From: Flavobacteriales bacterium
GTDB taxonomy: Bacteria > Bacteroidota > Bacteroidia > Flavobacteriales_E > Vicingaceae
Direction of reading: 5' to 3'
DNA: 64,000 nucleotides
Assembly: GCA_020635825.1 (NCBI GenBank)
Contig: JACJZA010000012.1
Span: forward strand, 1 to 64,000
Shown here: piece by piece, positions 9,201 through 16,264 of the stretch
Layout of the letters: every line of letters starts with the position of its first letter
Numbering within the stretch: the stretch's first letter is position 1
Notes under the pieces: model-generated
Database searches by the model: none
The model's input: only the letters and a program-made list of their open reading frames with translations
What the model was told of the DNA's origin: nothing
Translations under genes and position numbers: made by a program

Positions 9201-10031
9201 AAAGTAAGCGTACAAAATGGTGATTTTAGTTTTTCTTTTGTGGTTCCAAAAGATATCTCTTACAATTTTGGTAAAGGGAAAATAAGTTATTATGCTGAAA
9301 ATCAAGAAGAAGATGCAAATGGATTTTTTACTCAGTTTTATATTGGTGGTACAGCCGACAATTATGATGTAGATAATGAAGGTCCTGAAATTGAATTGTA
9401 TTTGAATGATAATTCATTTGTTTTTGGAGGATTGACTGATGAAAACCCTATTCTTTTAGCTTATGTAAGCGATTTACATGGAATTAATATGGTAGGTAAT
9501 GGAATAGGTCACGATATTATTGCTGTATTGGATGATAAAACTGATGAAGCATTTGTATTAAATGATTATTATGAAGCGGATTTAAATAGTTATCAAAAAG
9601 GAACAATAAGATTTCCTTTTCATGAATTAGAGGAGGGAAGACATAAACTCACTCTAAAAGTTTGGGATGTTTATAACAACTCACATGAGGTAACAACGGA
9701 ATTTATTGTTGAAAAAGCCAAAGATATTGTAATCGATAGAGTGTATAATTATCCTAATCCATTTACTACTTCTACAGAGTTTTGGTTTGAGCACAACCAA
9801 TCAAATAAACAAATGTATGCTCAAGTTCAAATTTTTACTGTTTCAGGGAAATTAGTAAAGACTATTGAAAAAAATATTTTGAATGAAGGTTTTCGTTCTA
9901 CTTCTATAAAGTGGGATGGTTTAGATGATTTTGGAGATAGATTAGCAAGGGGTGTTTATGTGTATAGACTTCGTGTTAGGGCAGATAATTTATCTACAGC
10001 AGAAAAATATCAAAAACTGGTAATTTTATAA
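6240..10031 (+). CDS. porU: Type IX secretion sortase PorU (C25 gingipain-like)
   Basis: PorU is the surface sortase that removes C-terminal signals from T9SS cargo and attaches the cargo to the cell surface. The 1263-residue protein has a signal peptide (1-19), an N-terminal Ig/propeptide-like region, a C25 caspase-like peptidase domain (about 536-900) and its own type A C-terminal domain (about 1165-1263, beginning near YNYPNPF and ending YQKLVIL). The catalytic His777 is in TGHGGE and Cys811 in TATCEF; both are intact. It starts the porU-porV-ispF-murB run and is divergent from the PorP/SprF gene. Adjacent porU and porV are typical, since PorV shuttles cargo to PorU. The length fits the family. 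Confidence 0.95.
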   Translation: MKIINLLAFILLPLLMVAGEKTIERKIKWFNVIENQNIEGGTNKFFAFDGANYDEEKGYLAFYTEGFDLGSEEIVAVNIVSTDYEELVNFKGVSGLEYIDNNLNIAFFNTIHKKRNQGIIKLFPFIKNSLTGKYQKLIRFQIQITTKSKVNINQLSKKTFVQNSILANGEWYRIAVINDGVFKLTADFLEDLGLEIDNLNPQDIKLYGNGGKMLPELNADFRYDDLHQNAIYVEGESDGVFDKEDYILFYGQSPNNWKYNSATGLFNHEINRYSDTTFYYLTVSNTAEAPKRITTQNSLPSPNTFVNSFNDYAYYEKESTNLLKSGREWYGDAFDIKTSYDYSFNFPNLNTSTPVNVSVSGAARSGVSSSFSVYSGSNLFSVNFASVSIGCYSCTYAQSGINNLSFSHNSDVLNLTIEYSKPNSSSIAWLNDIEVNVRRNLSMIGSQMFFRDIASVGTGKISQFTITGASNIVKLWDVTDPINIKEQQIFGTSTIDFTVSTDVLKQFVALTSNYSTQVYAKGMVQNQNLHSLGVKDMIIISHPNFLVQADQIAEFHQNEGLRVVVVTPQQIYNEFSSGSQDIVAIRDFVRMFYERATIPEDLPKYLLLFGDGSYDNKNRLVDNTNFIPTYQSVNSLSVVGSLVSDDYYGLLDPTEGSWAGGIEYVDIGIGRFPVKSIEEANNVVYKVLNYNTSLTMKDWRNIITFIGDDEDSNTHMTQSNSLSAMVEQNDSVYNENKIFFDAFTQVATPGGNRYPDVNDAINDAFNEGSLIVNYTGHGGETGLAHERVLTVNDINNLSNQENLPLVVTATCEFSRFDDPRRTSAGELVLLNESGGIALLTTVRLVYSSPNFSLNQSFYSKVFEEVNGEMPAIGDVFMDVKNLNAANSNNRNFTLLGDPALKLAYPIHDVKTTNFKGNPVSATLDTIKALETVTIQGYVQDRNGQKLTNYNGIIYPTVFDKKKQITTLANDGGNPFVFDLQTNKLFKGKVSVQNGDFSFSFVVPKDISYNFGKGKISYYAENQEEDANGFFTQFYIGGTADNYDVDNEGPEIELYLNDNSFVFGGLTDENPILLAYVSDLHGINMVGNGIGHDIIAVLDDKTDEAFVLNDYYEADLNSYQKGTIRFPFHELEEGRHKLTLKVWDVYNNSHEVTTEFIVEKAKDIVIDRVYNYPNPFTTSTEFWFEHNQSNKQMYAQVQIFTVSGKLVKTIEKNILNEGFRSTSIKWDGLDDFGDRLARGVYVYRLRVRADNLSTAEKYQKLVIL

Positions 10032-10100
10032 ATACAATAAAATAAAAATTACTTCGTTTTTTAAACTTTAATTTAGATTAAGCACATAACAGAATAAACG

Positions 10101-10108
10101 TATATTTG
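10101..10108 (+). promoter_or_regulatory. Candidate -7 box for porV
   Basis: TATATTTG, 23 bases before the porV ATG, matches TAnnTTTG. No convincing -33 element was found. If used, it lets porV-ispF-murB be transcribed independently of porU. Confidence 0.5.
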
Positions 10109-10131
10109 CTTTCAAGTAATATAAAGAGTGA

Positions 10132-11349
10132 ATGAGAATAAGAGTATTTTTAGTGTTATTAAGTACACTAACAATTTTTGAGACTAAAGCACAAAATCAA
10201 TTAGGAAGAAGTGATTTACAGTTAAATACTATAACTACAGCTGTGCCGTTTTTATTAATTGCTCCTGACTCAAGAGCAGGTGCTCTTGGAGATGCAGGAG
10301 TTGCAACCTCGCCTGATGCAAATTCTATACATTGGAATCCCGCTAAAATGGCTTTTATTGATAAAGAAATGGGTTTGTCTATTTCTTATTCTCCATGGTT
10401 AAGAAAGTTGGTACCTGATATCAGTTTATCTTATGTGAGCTTGTACAAGAAATTAGGAGATAATCAAACCATTGGAGGTTCCTTAAGATATTTTTCATTA
10501 GGTGATATTAAGTTTACTGATGATTTTGGTAATCCTTTAGGAGATTTTAGACCAAACGAATTTGCAGTTGATATTGCTTACGCTCAAAAATTAGGTGATA
10601 GGTTTTCAGGAGGAATTGCGGCACGGTATATTTATTCAAACTTAACAGGAGGAATTGATGTGAGTGGTACCAATACTAGAGCAGGGACTTCTTTTGCCGT
10701 AGATGTGAGTACTTTTTATACCAATGAAGATGCTGAATTATTTGGGCAGGATGTTATTTTTAATGCTGGTATCAATATTTCAAACATCGGAGCAAAAATT
10801 TCCTACACTGATGATGCAAATAAGGATTTTATTCCTATAAACATGAAACTTGGACAATCATTGGCTTTTGTTTTAGATGATTATAATACGATTGCAATCA
10901 TTACGGACGTAAACAAATTATTGGTTCCAACTCCGCCCATTTATCAATTGGATGCAAATGGAAGTCCTGTTATTGATCCGGTAACTAATGAACCAGTTAT
11001 CGAATCAGGAAAAGATCCAAATGTTTCAGTAATGACAGGTATTATGCAGTCATTTTCTGATGCACCGGGTGGAATGTCAGAAGAATTAAGAGAATATAAC
11101 TTGTCAGGTGGTTTGGAATATTGGTACAATAAACAATTTGCTGTAAGAGCTGGTTATTTTCATGAGCACCTTACAAAAGGAAATAGAAAGTATTTAACTA
11201 TGGGACTTGGTGTGAAGCTTAGCGTGTTTAGTGTTGATTTTTCTTATTTAATTGCAACTACTCAAAATAACCCACTTGCTAATACATTGAGATTTTCTTT
11301 AATGTTCAATTTCGAAGATTTTAAAAAACAAAATAACGAAGGAGAATAA
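10132..11349 (+). CDS. porV: Type IX secretion outer-membrane beta-barrel PorV (LptO)
   Basis: PorV is a 14-stranded outer-membrane barrel that takes cargo from the SprA/Sov translocon and delivers it to PorU. The 405 residues have a signal peptide (about 20 residues, ending TKA), the family signature around APDSRAGALGDAGVATSPD (about 44-62) with IHWNPAKMAF just after, and a C-terminal strand RFSLMFNF. It follows porU by 100 bases, and its stop overlaps the ispF start (TAATG), indicating translational coupling. The assignment rests on the conserved N-terminal signature and the porU neighbour. Confidence 0.94.
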   Translation: MRIRVFLVLLSTLTIFETKAQNQLGRSDLQLNTITTAVPFLLIAPDSRAGALGDAGVATSPDANSIHWNPAKMAFIDKEMGLSISYSPWLRKLVPDISLSYVSLYKKLGDNQTIGGSLRYFSLGDIKFTDDFGNPLGDFRPNEFAVDIAYAQKLGDRFSGGIAARYIYSNLTGGIDVSGTNTRAGTSFAVDVSTFYTNEDAELFGQDVIFNAGINISNIGAKISYTDDANKDFIPINMKLGQSLAFVLDDYNTIAIITDVNKLLVPTPPIYQLDANGSPVIDPVTNEPVIESGKDPNVSVMTGIMQSFSDAPGGMSEELREYNLSGGLEYWYNKQFAVRAGYFHEHLTKGNRKYLTMGLGVKLSVFSVDFSYLIATTQNNPLANTLRFSLMFNFEDFKKQNNEGE

Positions 11350-11828
11350 TGAAAATTAGAGTTGGATTTGGGTTTGATGTCCACCAATTAAAAGAAGGTT
11401 CAGAATTTTGGTTAGGGGGAATTAAAATACCTCACACAAAAGGTGCTGTTGGGCATTCTGATGCTGATGTGCTTATCCATACTATATGTGATGCATTATT
11501 AGGAGCAGCCAATATGAGAGATATTGGTTTCCATTTTCCACCATCTGATAATCAATATAAAGGAATAGATAGTAAGATTTTGTTGAGTGATGTGATTCGT
11601 TTACTAGAAGAAAAAGGGTTTCAAATAGGAAATGTAGATGCTACTATTGCTTTACAGGAACCTAAAATAAATCCATATATTCCAGAAATGAAAAAAGTAT
11701 TATCATCTATCATGAAAATAGATGAAGAAGATGTTTCTATTAAAGCTACAACTACAGAGAAATTAGGATTTGAAGGAAGAGAAGAAGGAGTTTCTGCATA
11801 TGCTGTTGTGTTAATTCAAAAACAATAA
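11349..11828 (+). CDS. ispF: 2-C-methyl-D-erythritol 2,4-cyclodiphosphate synthase
   Basis: IspF closes the cyclodiphosphate ring in the MEP isoprenoid pathway. The 159 residues are full length. The metal site is visible as Asp10 and His12 (FGFDVHQL) and His44 (HSDADVLIHT), and the C-terminal segment KATTTEKLGFEGREEG is conserved. One-base overlaps with porV upstream and murB downstream (both TAATG) place it in the middle of a coupled operon. Confidence 0.96.
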   Translation: MKIRVGFGFDVHQLKEGSEFWLGGIKIPHTKGAVGHSDADVLIHTICDALLGAANMRDIGFHFPPSDNQYKGIDSKILLSDVIRLLEEKGFQIGNVDATIALQEPKINPYIPEMKKVLSSIMKIDEEDVSIKATTTEKLGFEGREEGVSAYAVVLIQKQ

Positions 11829-12838
11829 TGAGCTTGTTACAGCAAAATACTTCACTCAAGCCATACAATACATTTGGAGTAGATGTAAATTCATCTTTTT
11901 TTACAGATGTTTCTTCTGTAAATAACTTAAAGCAAATCTTACAAAAAAACATTAAACCCTTATTGATTTTAGGAGGAGGAAGTAATATTTTGTTAACTAA
12001 AAATTTCAATGGTTTAGTTGTCAAAAATAATATAAGAGGTATTGATTTGTTGGATGATACTGAGAATGATGTTGTTTTGAAAGTAGGATCAGGCGAAAAC
12101 TGGCATCAATTTGTAATGTATTGTATTGATCATGGTTATTGTGGGGTGGAAAATTTATCTTTAATTCCAGGAAGTGTAGGTGCGAGTCCAATGCAAAATA
12201 TTGGAGCCTATGGAGTAGAAGTAAAAGATTTGATTGAAGAAGTGGAAGTTTTAGATTTAAAAAATTTTTCTATCAAAACTTTTAAAAATTCAGAATGTGA
12301 ATTTGGATATAGAACTAGCATCTTTAAAACTTCTCACAAAGATAAATACTTCATTACAGCTGTAACTTTTCGATTATCAAAAAAGCCAAATTTAAATACA
12401 TCCTATGGTGCTATTGAAAGTGAATTAATGAATAGAGGAATAACAAAACCTTCTATTAAAGATGTAAGTGATGCTGTCATCGCTATTCGTCAAAGTAAAT
12501 TGCCAGATCCTGCAAAGATTGGTAATTCAGGAAGTTTTTTTAAAAATCCAATTGTAACAGTTGAAGAATTAAAAAACATTCAGAACGAATATGAAAATGT
12601 GCCAAATTATTTACAAGAAGATGGGACATATAAAATAGCAGCCGGATGGTTAATAGAACAGTGTGGTTGGAAAGGGAAAAAGATTGAAGATTATGGAGTT
12701 CATGATAAACAAGCTCTTGTGTTGGTAAATTATGGGGGTGCTACAGGTCAACAGATTTATCAGTTGTCAGATGATATTATAAACTCAGTAAAAGAGAAAT
12801 TTAATGTGACCTTAGAAAGAGAAGTAAATATTATTTAA
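11828..12838 (+). CDS. murB: UDP-N-acetylenolpyruvoylglucosamine reductase
   Basis: MurB is the FAD- and NADPH-dependent reductase that makes UDP-MurNAc. The 336 residues match the type I (E. coli-like) form. Visible features are the FAD-binding GGGSNILL, SLIPGSVGASPMQNIGAYG, GYRTSIFK, the IGNSGSFFKNP motif with Ser236 in the position of the catalytic proton donor, and AAGWLIEQCGWKG. Start and stop are unambiguous. It ends the porV-ispF-murB run; rpmG after it has its own promoter. Confidence 0.96.
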   Translation: MSLLQQNTSLKPYNTFGVDVNSSFFTDVSSVNNLKQILQKNIKPLLILGGGSNILLTKNFNGLVVKNNIRGIDLLDDTENDVVLKVGSGENWHQFVMYCIDHGYCGVENLSLIPGSVGASPMQNIGAYGVEVKDLIEEVEVLDLKNFSIKTFKNSECEFGYRTSIFKTSHKDKYFITAVTFRLSKKPNLNTSYGAIESELMNRGITKPSIKDVSDAVIAIRQSKLPDPAKIGNSGSFFKNPIVTVEELKNIQNEYENVPNYLQEDGTYKIAAGWLIEQCGWKGKKIEDYGVHDKQALVLVNYGGATGQQIYQLSDDIINSVKEKFNVTLEREVNII

Positions 12839-12845
12839 GAATTAA

Positions 12846-12875
12846 TTTGTGGATTTGAAAAAAATAGTACATTTG
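12846..12875 (+). promoter_or_regulatory. Promoter of rpmG-DUF4295
   Basis: TTTG at 12846-12849, an 18-base spacer and TACATTTG at 12868-12875 form a near-perfect Bacteroidota promoter. The rpmG ATG follows 30 bases later. Confidence 0.7.
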
Positions 12876-12905
12876 CAGTCCGTAAAAAATTAAAGAGACC
12901 TAGAG

Positions 12906-13088
12906 ATGGCAAAAAAAGGAAATAGAGTACAAGTTATAATGGAATGTACAGAGCACAAAGAAAGCGGTATGCCTGGTACTTCAAGATACATTACAACTAA
13001 AAACAAAAAAAATACTCCTGATAGAATGGAGTTGAAAAAGTATAACCCTATACTTAAAAAAGTTACTGTTCACAAAGAAATTAAATAA
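12906..13088 (+). CDS. rpmG: 50S ribosomal protein L33
   Basis: The 60-residue basic protein begins MAKKGNRVQVIMECTEHKES and has the L33 SRYITTKNKKN and LKKYNPILKK motifs. It has a single Cys (MECTEH), so it is the zinc-free form lacking the CxxC pairs. In other Bacteroidota that I know, rpmB (L28) normally precedes rpmG; here the upstream gene is murB and rpmB is absent. DUF4295 follows 45 bases downstream. Confidence 0.95.
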   Translation: MAKKGNRVQVIMECTEHKESGMPGTSRYITTKNKKNTPDRMELKKYNPILKKVTVHKEIK

Positions 13089-13133
13089 TTCGGATTTACC
13101 TTTTTAGGAAAAACCAGATAAAATTAAAGAGAT

Positions 13134-13286
13134 ATGGCAAAGAAGACGGTTGCTACCTTACAAAAAGCAGGAAAAGGATTGACCAAAGTAATTAAAATGG
13201 TTAAATCAGAAAAAACTGGAGCTTACGTATTTAAAGAAGATATCGTTCCAAATGATAAAGTACAAGAATACTTATCAAAAAAATAA
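13134..13286 (+). CDS. DUF4295 family small basic protein
   Basis: This 50-residue ORF begins MAKKTVATLQKAGKGLTKVI and ends YLSKK. It is the Bacteroidota-specific DUF4295 protein usually found between rpmG and ftsY, as here. It is very basic and has no membrane segment; ribosome association is an inference from context only. An intrinsic terminator follows 21 bases after the stop. Confidence 0.88.
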   Translation: MAKKTVATLQKAGKGLTKVIKMVKSEKTGAYVFKEDIVPNDKVQEYLSKK

Positions 13287-13307
13287 TTGGATTTAATGTA
13301 TAATTTT

Positions 13308-13342
13308 AAGCTTCTTTCAATTTAGAGAGAAGCTTTTTTTTT
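13308..13342 (+). terminator. Intrinsic terminator after DUF4295
   Basis: A 10-bp stem (AAGCTTCT core with its complement, one wobble pair), an 8-base loop and a run of nine T (13334-13342). It lies just before the ftsY start at 13350, so ftsY expression depends on read-through or a promoter that I did not recognise. Confidence 0.8.
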
Positions 13343-13349
13343 ATTTGTT

Positions 13350-14303
13350 ATGGGCTTTTTCAATATATTTTCAAAAGAAAAAAAAGAGGACTTAGACAAA
13401 GGTTTGGATAAAACCAAAGAAACTTTTTTTTCTAAGCTTTCAAAAGCTGTTGTTGGAAAATCCAAAGTTGATGAAGAGGTACTTGATGAGTTAGAAGAAA
13501 TACTAATTACATCAGATGTAGGGGTTGATACTACCCTTCGTATTATCGAAAAAATAGAAGAAAGAGTTGCGAGAGATAAATATGTGAGCACTTCTGAATT
13601 AAATCAAGTATTGAGAGAAGAGGTAGCTTCATTACTGGAAGAAAATAATACTGTAGATTATAAAGATTTTGAAGTTCCTCAACAGAATGAGCCATATGTA
13701 ATCATGGTAGTAGGGGTCAATGGTGTTGGAAAAACTACAACGATTGGTAAGTTAGCTTATCAATTTAAAAAGAAAGGAAAAAATGTGATTTTAGGTGCTT
13801 CTGATACCTTTAGAGCTGCTGCAGTTGATCAATTAAAAATATGGAGTCAAAGAGTAGATGTCCCTATTGTTGAACAGGGAATGAATGCTGACCCTGCTTC
13901 TGTTGCTTTTGATACCCTACAGTCGGCTAAAGCTAAAGGGGCTGATGTGGTAATAATTGATACTGCTGGAAGATTGCACAATAAAGTAAATTTAATGAAT
14001 GAGCTCTCTAAAATAAAGAGAGTGATGCAAAAAGTAATTCCCGATGCTCCTCATGAAATTTTATTGGTTTTAGATGGTTCTACCGGGCAAAATGCTTATG
14101 AACAAGCTAAACAATTCTCTTTAGCTACCGATATAAATGCATTAGCCATAACAAAATTAGATGGCACTGCAAAGGGTGGAGTAGTAATTGGAATTTCTGA
14201 CCAATTTAAAATTCCGGTAAAATATATTGGTGTTGGAGAAGGAATGGAACATTTACAAGTATTCAACAAACACGAGTTTGTAGATTCTCTTTTTAAAGGT
14301 TAA
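13350..14303 (+). CDS. ftsY: Signal recognition particle receptor FtsY
   Basis: FtsY is the SRP receptor GTPase that delivers ribosome-nascent chains to the membrane translocon. The 317 residues hold a short acidic/basic N-terminal part, the four-helix N domain and the G domain with P-loop GVNGVGKTT (about 122-130), DTAGRL, TKLDGTAKGG and the C-terminal GVGEGMEHLQVF. The long acidic A domain of E. coli is absent, as is usual in this phylum. rimO starts 6 bases downstream, so the two are cotranscribed. Confidence 0.96.
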   Translation: MGFFNIFSKEKKEDLDKGLDKTKETFFSKLSKAVVGKSKVDEEVLDELEEILITSDVGVDTTLRIIEKIEERVARDKYVSTSELNQVLREEVASLLEENNTVDYKDFEVPQQNEPYVIMVVGVNGVGKTTTIGKLAYQFKKKGKNVILGASDTFRAAAVDQLKIWSQRVDVPIVEQGMNADPASVAFDTLQSAKAKGADVVIIDTAGRLHNKVNLMNELSKIKRVMQKVIPDAPHEILLVLDGSTGQNAYEQAKQFSLATDINALAITKLDGTAKGGVVIGISDQFKIPVKYIGVGEGMEHLQVFNKHEFVDSLFKG

Positions 14304-14309
14304 AGTAAG

Positions 14310-15626
14310 ATGAAAACCAAAACCTTAAAAAAAAATAAAGTAAATATGATTACTTTGGGTTGCTCTAAGAATATTTTTGATTCAGAAGTAACCATGACCC
14401 AATTAAAAGCCAATGGTTTTGAAGTAGAACATGAAGCTAAACAAGATGATTCCGAAATTGTAATTATTAATACATGTGGATTTATCGATAATGCCAAACA
14501 AGAATCCATAGATACGATTTTACGCTATGCTGAAGCTAAAAAAGAAGGCTTGGTAGATAAAGTTTATGTTACAGGATGTTTATCAGAAAGATATAAGGAT
14601 GATTTAGTAAAAGAAATTCCGAATGTGGATGAGTATTTCGGCACTAAGGACTTGCCTCGACTTCTAAAAACGTTAAAAGCAGATTATAAGCATGAATTAG
14701 TTGGAGAAAGAATCATTACAACTCCTAATCATTATGCTTATTTAAAAATATCGGAAGGGTGTGACCGTCCATGTTCTTTTTGTGCTATACCTTTAATGAG
14801 AGGAAAACATGTTTCTACACCAATTGAAGAACTAGTTTTACAAGCAAAAAACTTAGCAAAACAAGGTGTAAAAGAATTGATTCTAATTGCTCAAGAATTG
14901 ACTTTTTATGGGTTAGATATCTATAAAGAAAGGAAATTAGCTACACTTTTAAATGAACTTTCAAAAGTAGATGGAATTGAATGGATTCGTTTGCATTATG
15001 CTTACCCAACAGGTTTTCCAATGGAAGTGATTGAAGAAATGAAAAACAACCCTAAAGTGTGTAATTATTTAGATATTCCTTTGCAGCATGCTTCAAATAA
15101 TATGTTGAAAGCAATGCGTAGAGGAACAACAAGAGAGAAAACTACCCAGTTAGTAAACGATATTAGATCTATTATACCAAACATTGCTATTAGAACAACA
15201 TTTATTGTCGGTTACCCTGGAGAAACTGAAGAGGATATAGATGAAATGAAAGATTGGGTTAAAGAAATGAAATTTGACCGATTGGGTGTGTTTACTTATT
15301 CACACGAAGAAAATACCCATGCATATAACTTTGAAGATGATGTAACTGAAGAGGATAAAGAAAGAAGAGCTGCTGAGGTAATGGAAGTTCAACAAAATAT
15401 TTCATTAGCATTGAATGAGAGTAAAATAGGTAAAACCTTTAAAGTGTTGTTTGATAGAGTAGAAGGTGATTATTTTGTGGGAAGAACAGAATTTGATTCG
15501 CCAGAAGTAGATAATGAAGTTTTGGTAGAAAAAGCTTCTAATTTTGTAAGAATTGGCGATTTTGCTGAGGTAAAAATTACCGGAGCAGATGATTATGATT
15601 TATATGGGGAAGTCTGCCCCTCTTAA
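14310..15626 (+). CDS. rimO: Ribosomal protein S12 methylthiotransferase RimO
   Basis: RimO is a radical-SAM enzyme that methylthiolates the conserved Asp of ribosomal protein S12. The 438 residues show the N-terminal MTTase domain with its three cluster cysteines (Cys18 in LGCSKN, INTCGFI and VTGCLSERY), the radical-SAM triad Cys151/155/158 (GCDRPCSFC) and a C-terminal TRAM domain. The last codons (CPS and the stop) come from a palindromic repeat element that starts at the end of the gene, so the natural C-terminus was probably altered by its insertion. Confidence 0.95.
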   Translation: MKTKTLKKNKVNMITLGCSKNIFDSEVTMTQLKANGFEVEHEAKQDDSEIVIINTCGFIDNAKQESIDTILRYAEAKKEGLVDKVYVTGCLSERYKDDLVKEIPNVDEYFGTKDLPRLLKTLKADYKHELVGERIITTPNHYAYLKISEGCDRPCSFCAIPLMRGKHVSTPIEELVLQAKNLAKQGVKELILIAQELTFYGLDIYKERKLATLLNELSKVDGIEWIRLHYAYPTGFPMEVIEEMKNNPKVCNYLDIPLQHASNNMLKAMRRGTTREKTTQLVNDIRSIIPNIAIRTTFIVGYPGETEEDIDEMKDWVKEMKFDRLGVFTYSHEENTHAYNFEDDVTEEDKERRAAEVMEVQQNISLALNESKIGKTFKVLFDRVEGDYFVGRTEFDSPEVDNEVLVEKASNFVRIGDFAEVKITGADDYDLYGEVCPS

Positions 15627-15706
15627 TCTCCCCTAAGGGGAGAAACTCTCCTCTTGAAAGGAGATAATTTTATCCATGCCTATAGCGTGGCTTCAAAATT
15701 AGAGGT
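15616..15706. repeat. Cloverleaf-like palindromic repeat at the rimO stop
   Basis: The outer arms CCTCTTAAT (15619-15627) and ATTAGAGG (15698-15705) pair with one bulge. Inside are three hairpins: TCTCCCCT/AGGGGAGA (15627-15634 with 15636-15643), TCTCCT/AGGAGA (15647-15652 with 15659-15664) and CCATGC/GCGTGG (15674-15679 with 15685-15690). It is far richer in G+C than its surroundings. It resembles the short CTCCCC-AGGGGAG interspersed repeats common in Bacteroidota genomes, and it supplies the end of the rimO reading frame. Confidence 0.65.
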
Positions 15707-15748
15707 GTGTAATTTTAATTGAATAAATTGAACAGAATTTATAAGGAA

Positions 15749-16264
15749 ATGAAAAAAATATTTTTTATATCATTTGTTTTTATTTTGACTGCTTGTTCAG
15801 AAAATGATTCACACAGATTCAATAATAACTCAATTGAAGAGGTTAACATTTGGAACAATTTTACTGACACTTTAACTAATGGATTAGTAATTTCATTTGA
15901 ATTTCCTTCATACGAAACAGATGTATACAGAGATGGAAATGATTTTTTTATTGAGAGTAAAACAATTTCACACGACAATACAAATAAATTGGGAATCTTT
16001 TTACAGAAAATAACGGTTGATAAATTAGATTCATTAATTTTTTATAATAAAAACAAGTATGATTTTGAAGTGGAATTAAGGAAGGACTCTATAGTTGTTA
16101 ATGGTGAAAAATCCTTGCGTGTAGAATATATAAATAAGAATACCAATTCATTACAATACAGAATAGTTTATTTTGTGAAAAAAGATGTAATATTTGAGAT
16201 ATTGGACTGTAATTCAGATCCGGATTTTTATAAAAAGATTATAAATAGTATTTCAATTAAATGA
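15749..16264 (+). CDS. Small lipoprotein of unknown function
   Basis: The 171-residue product starts with a lipoprotein signal peptide, MKKIFFISFVFILTAC (lipid-modified Cys16). An upstream in-frame TTG at 15719 would add ten residues and spoil the signal peptide, so ATG 15749 is preferred. The rest is a single soluble domain of alternating strands with no motif I recognise. Its stop overlaps the bshC start by four bases (ATGA), so the two are coupled; whether it works with bacillithiol is unknown. Confidence 0.75.
   Translation: MKKIFFISFVFILTACSENDSHRFNNNSIEEVNIWNNFTDTLTNGLVISFEFPSYETDVYRDGNDFFIESKTISHDNTNKLGIFLQKITVDKLDSLIFYNKNKYDFEVELRKDSIVVNGEKSLRVEYINKNTNSLQYRIVYFVKKDVIFEILDCNSDPDFYKKIINSISIK

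Noticed and set aside
10944..11129. Minus-strand frame inside porV
   Set aside because: It is antisense to a conserved gene, without a promoter or family match.
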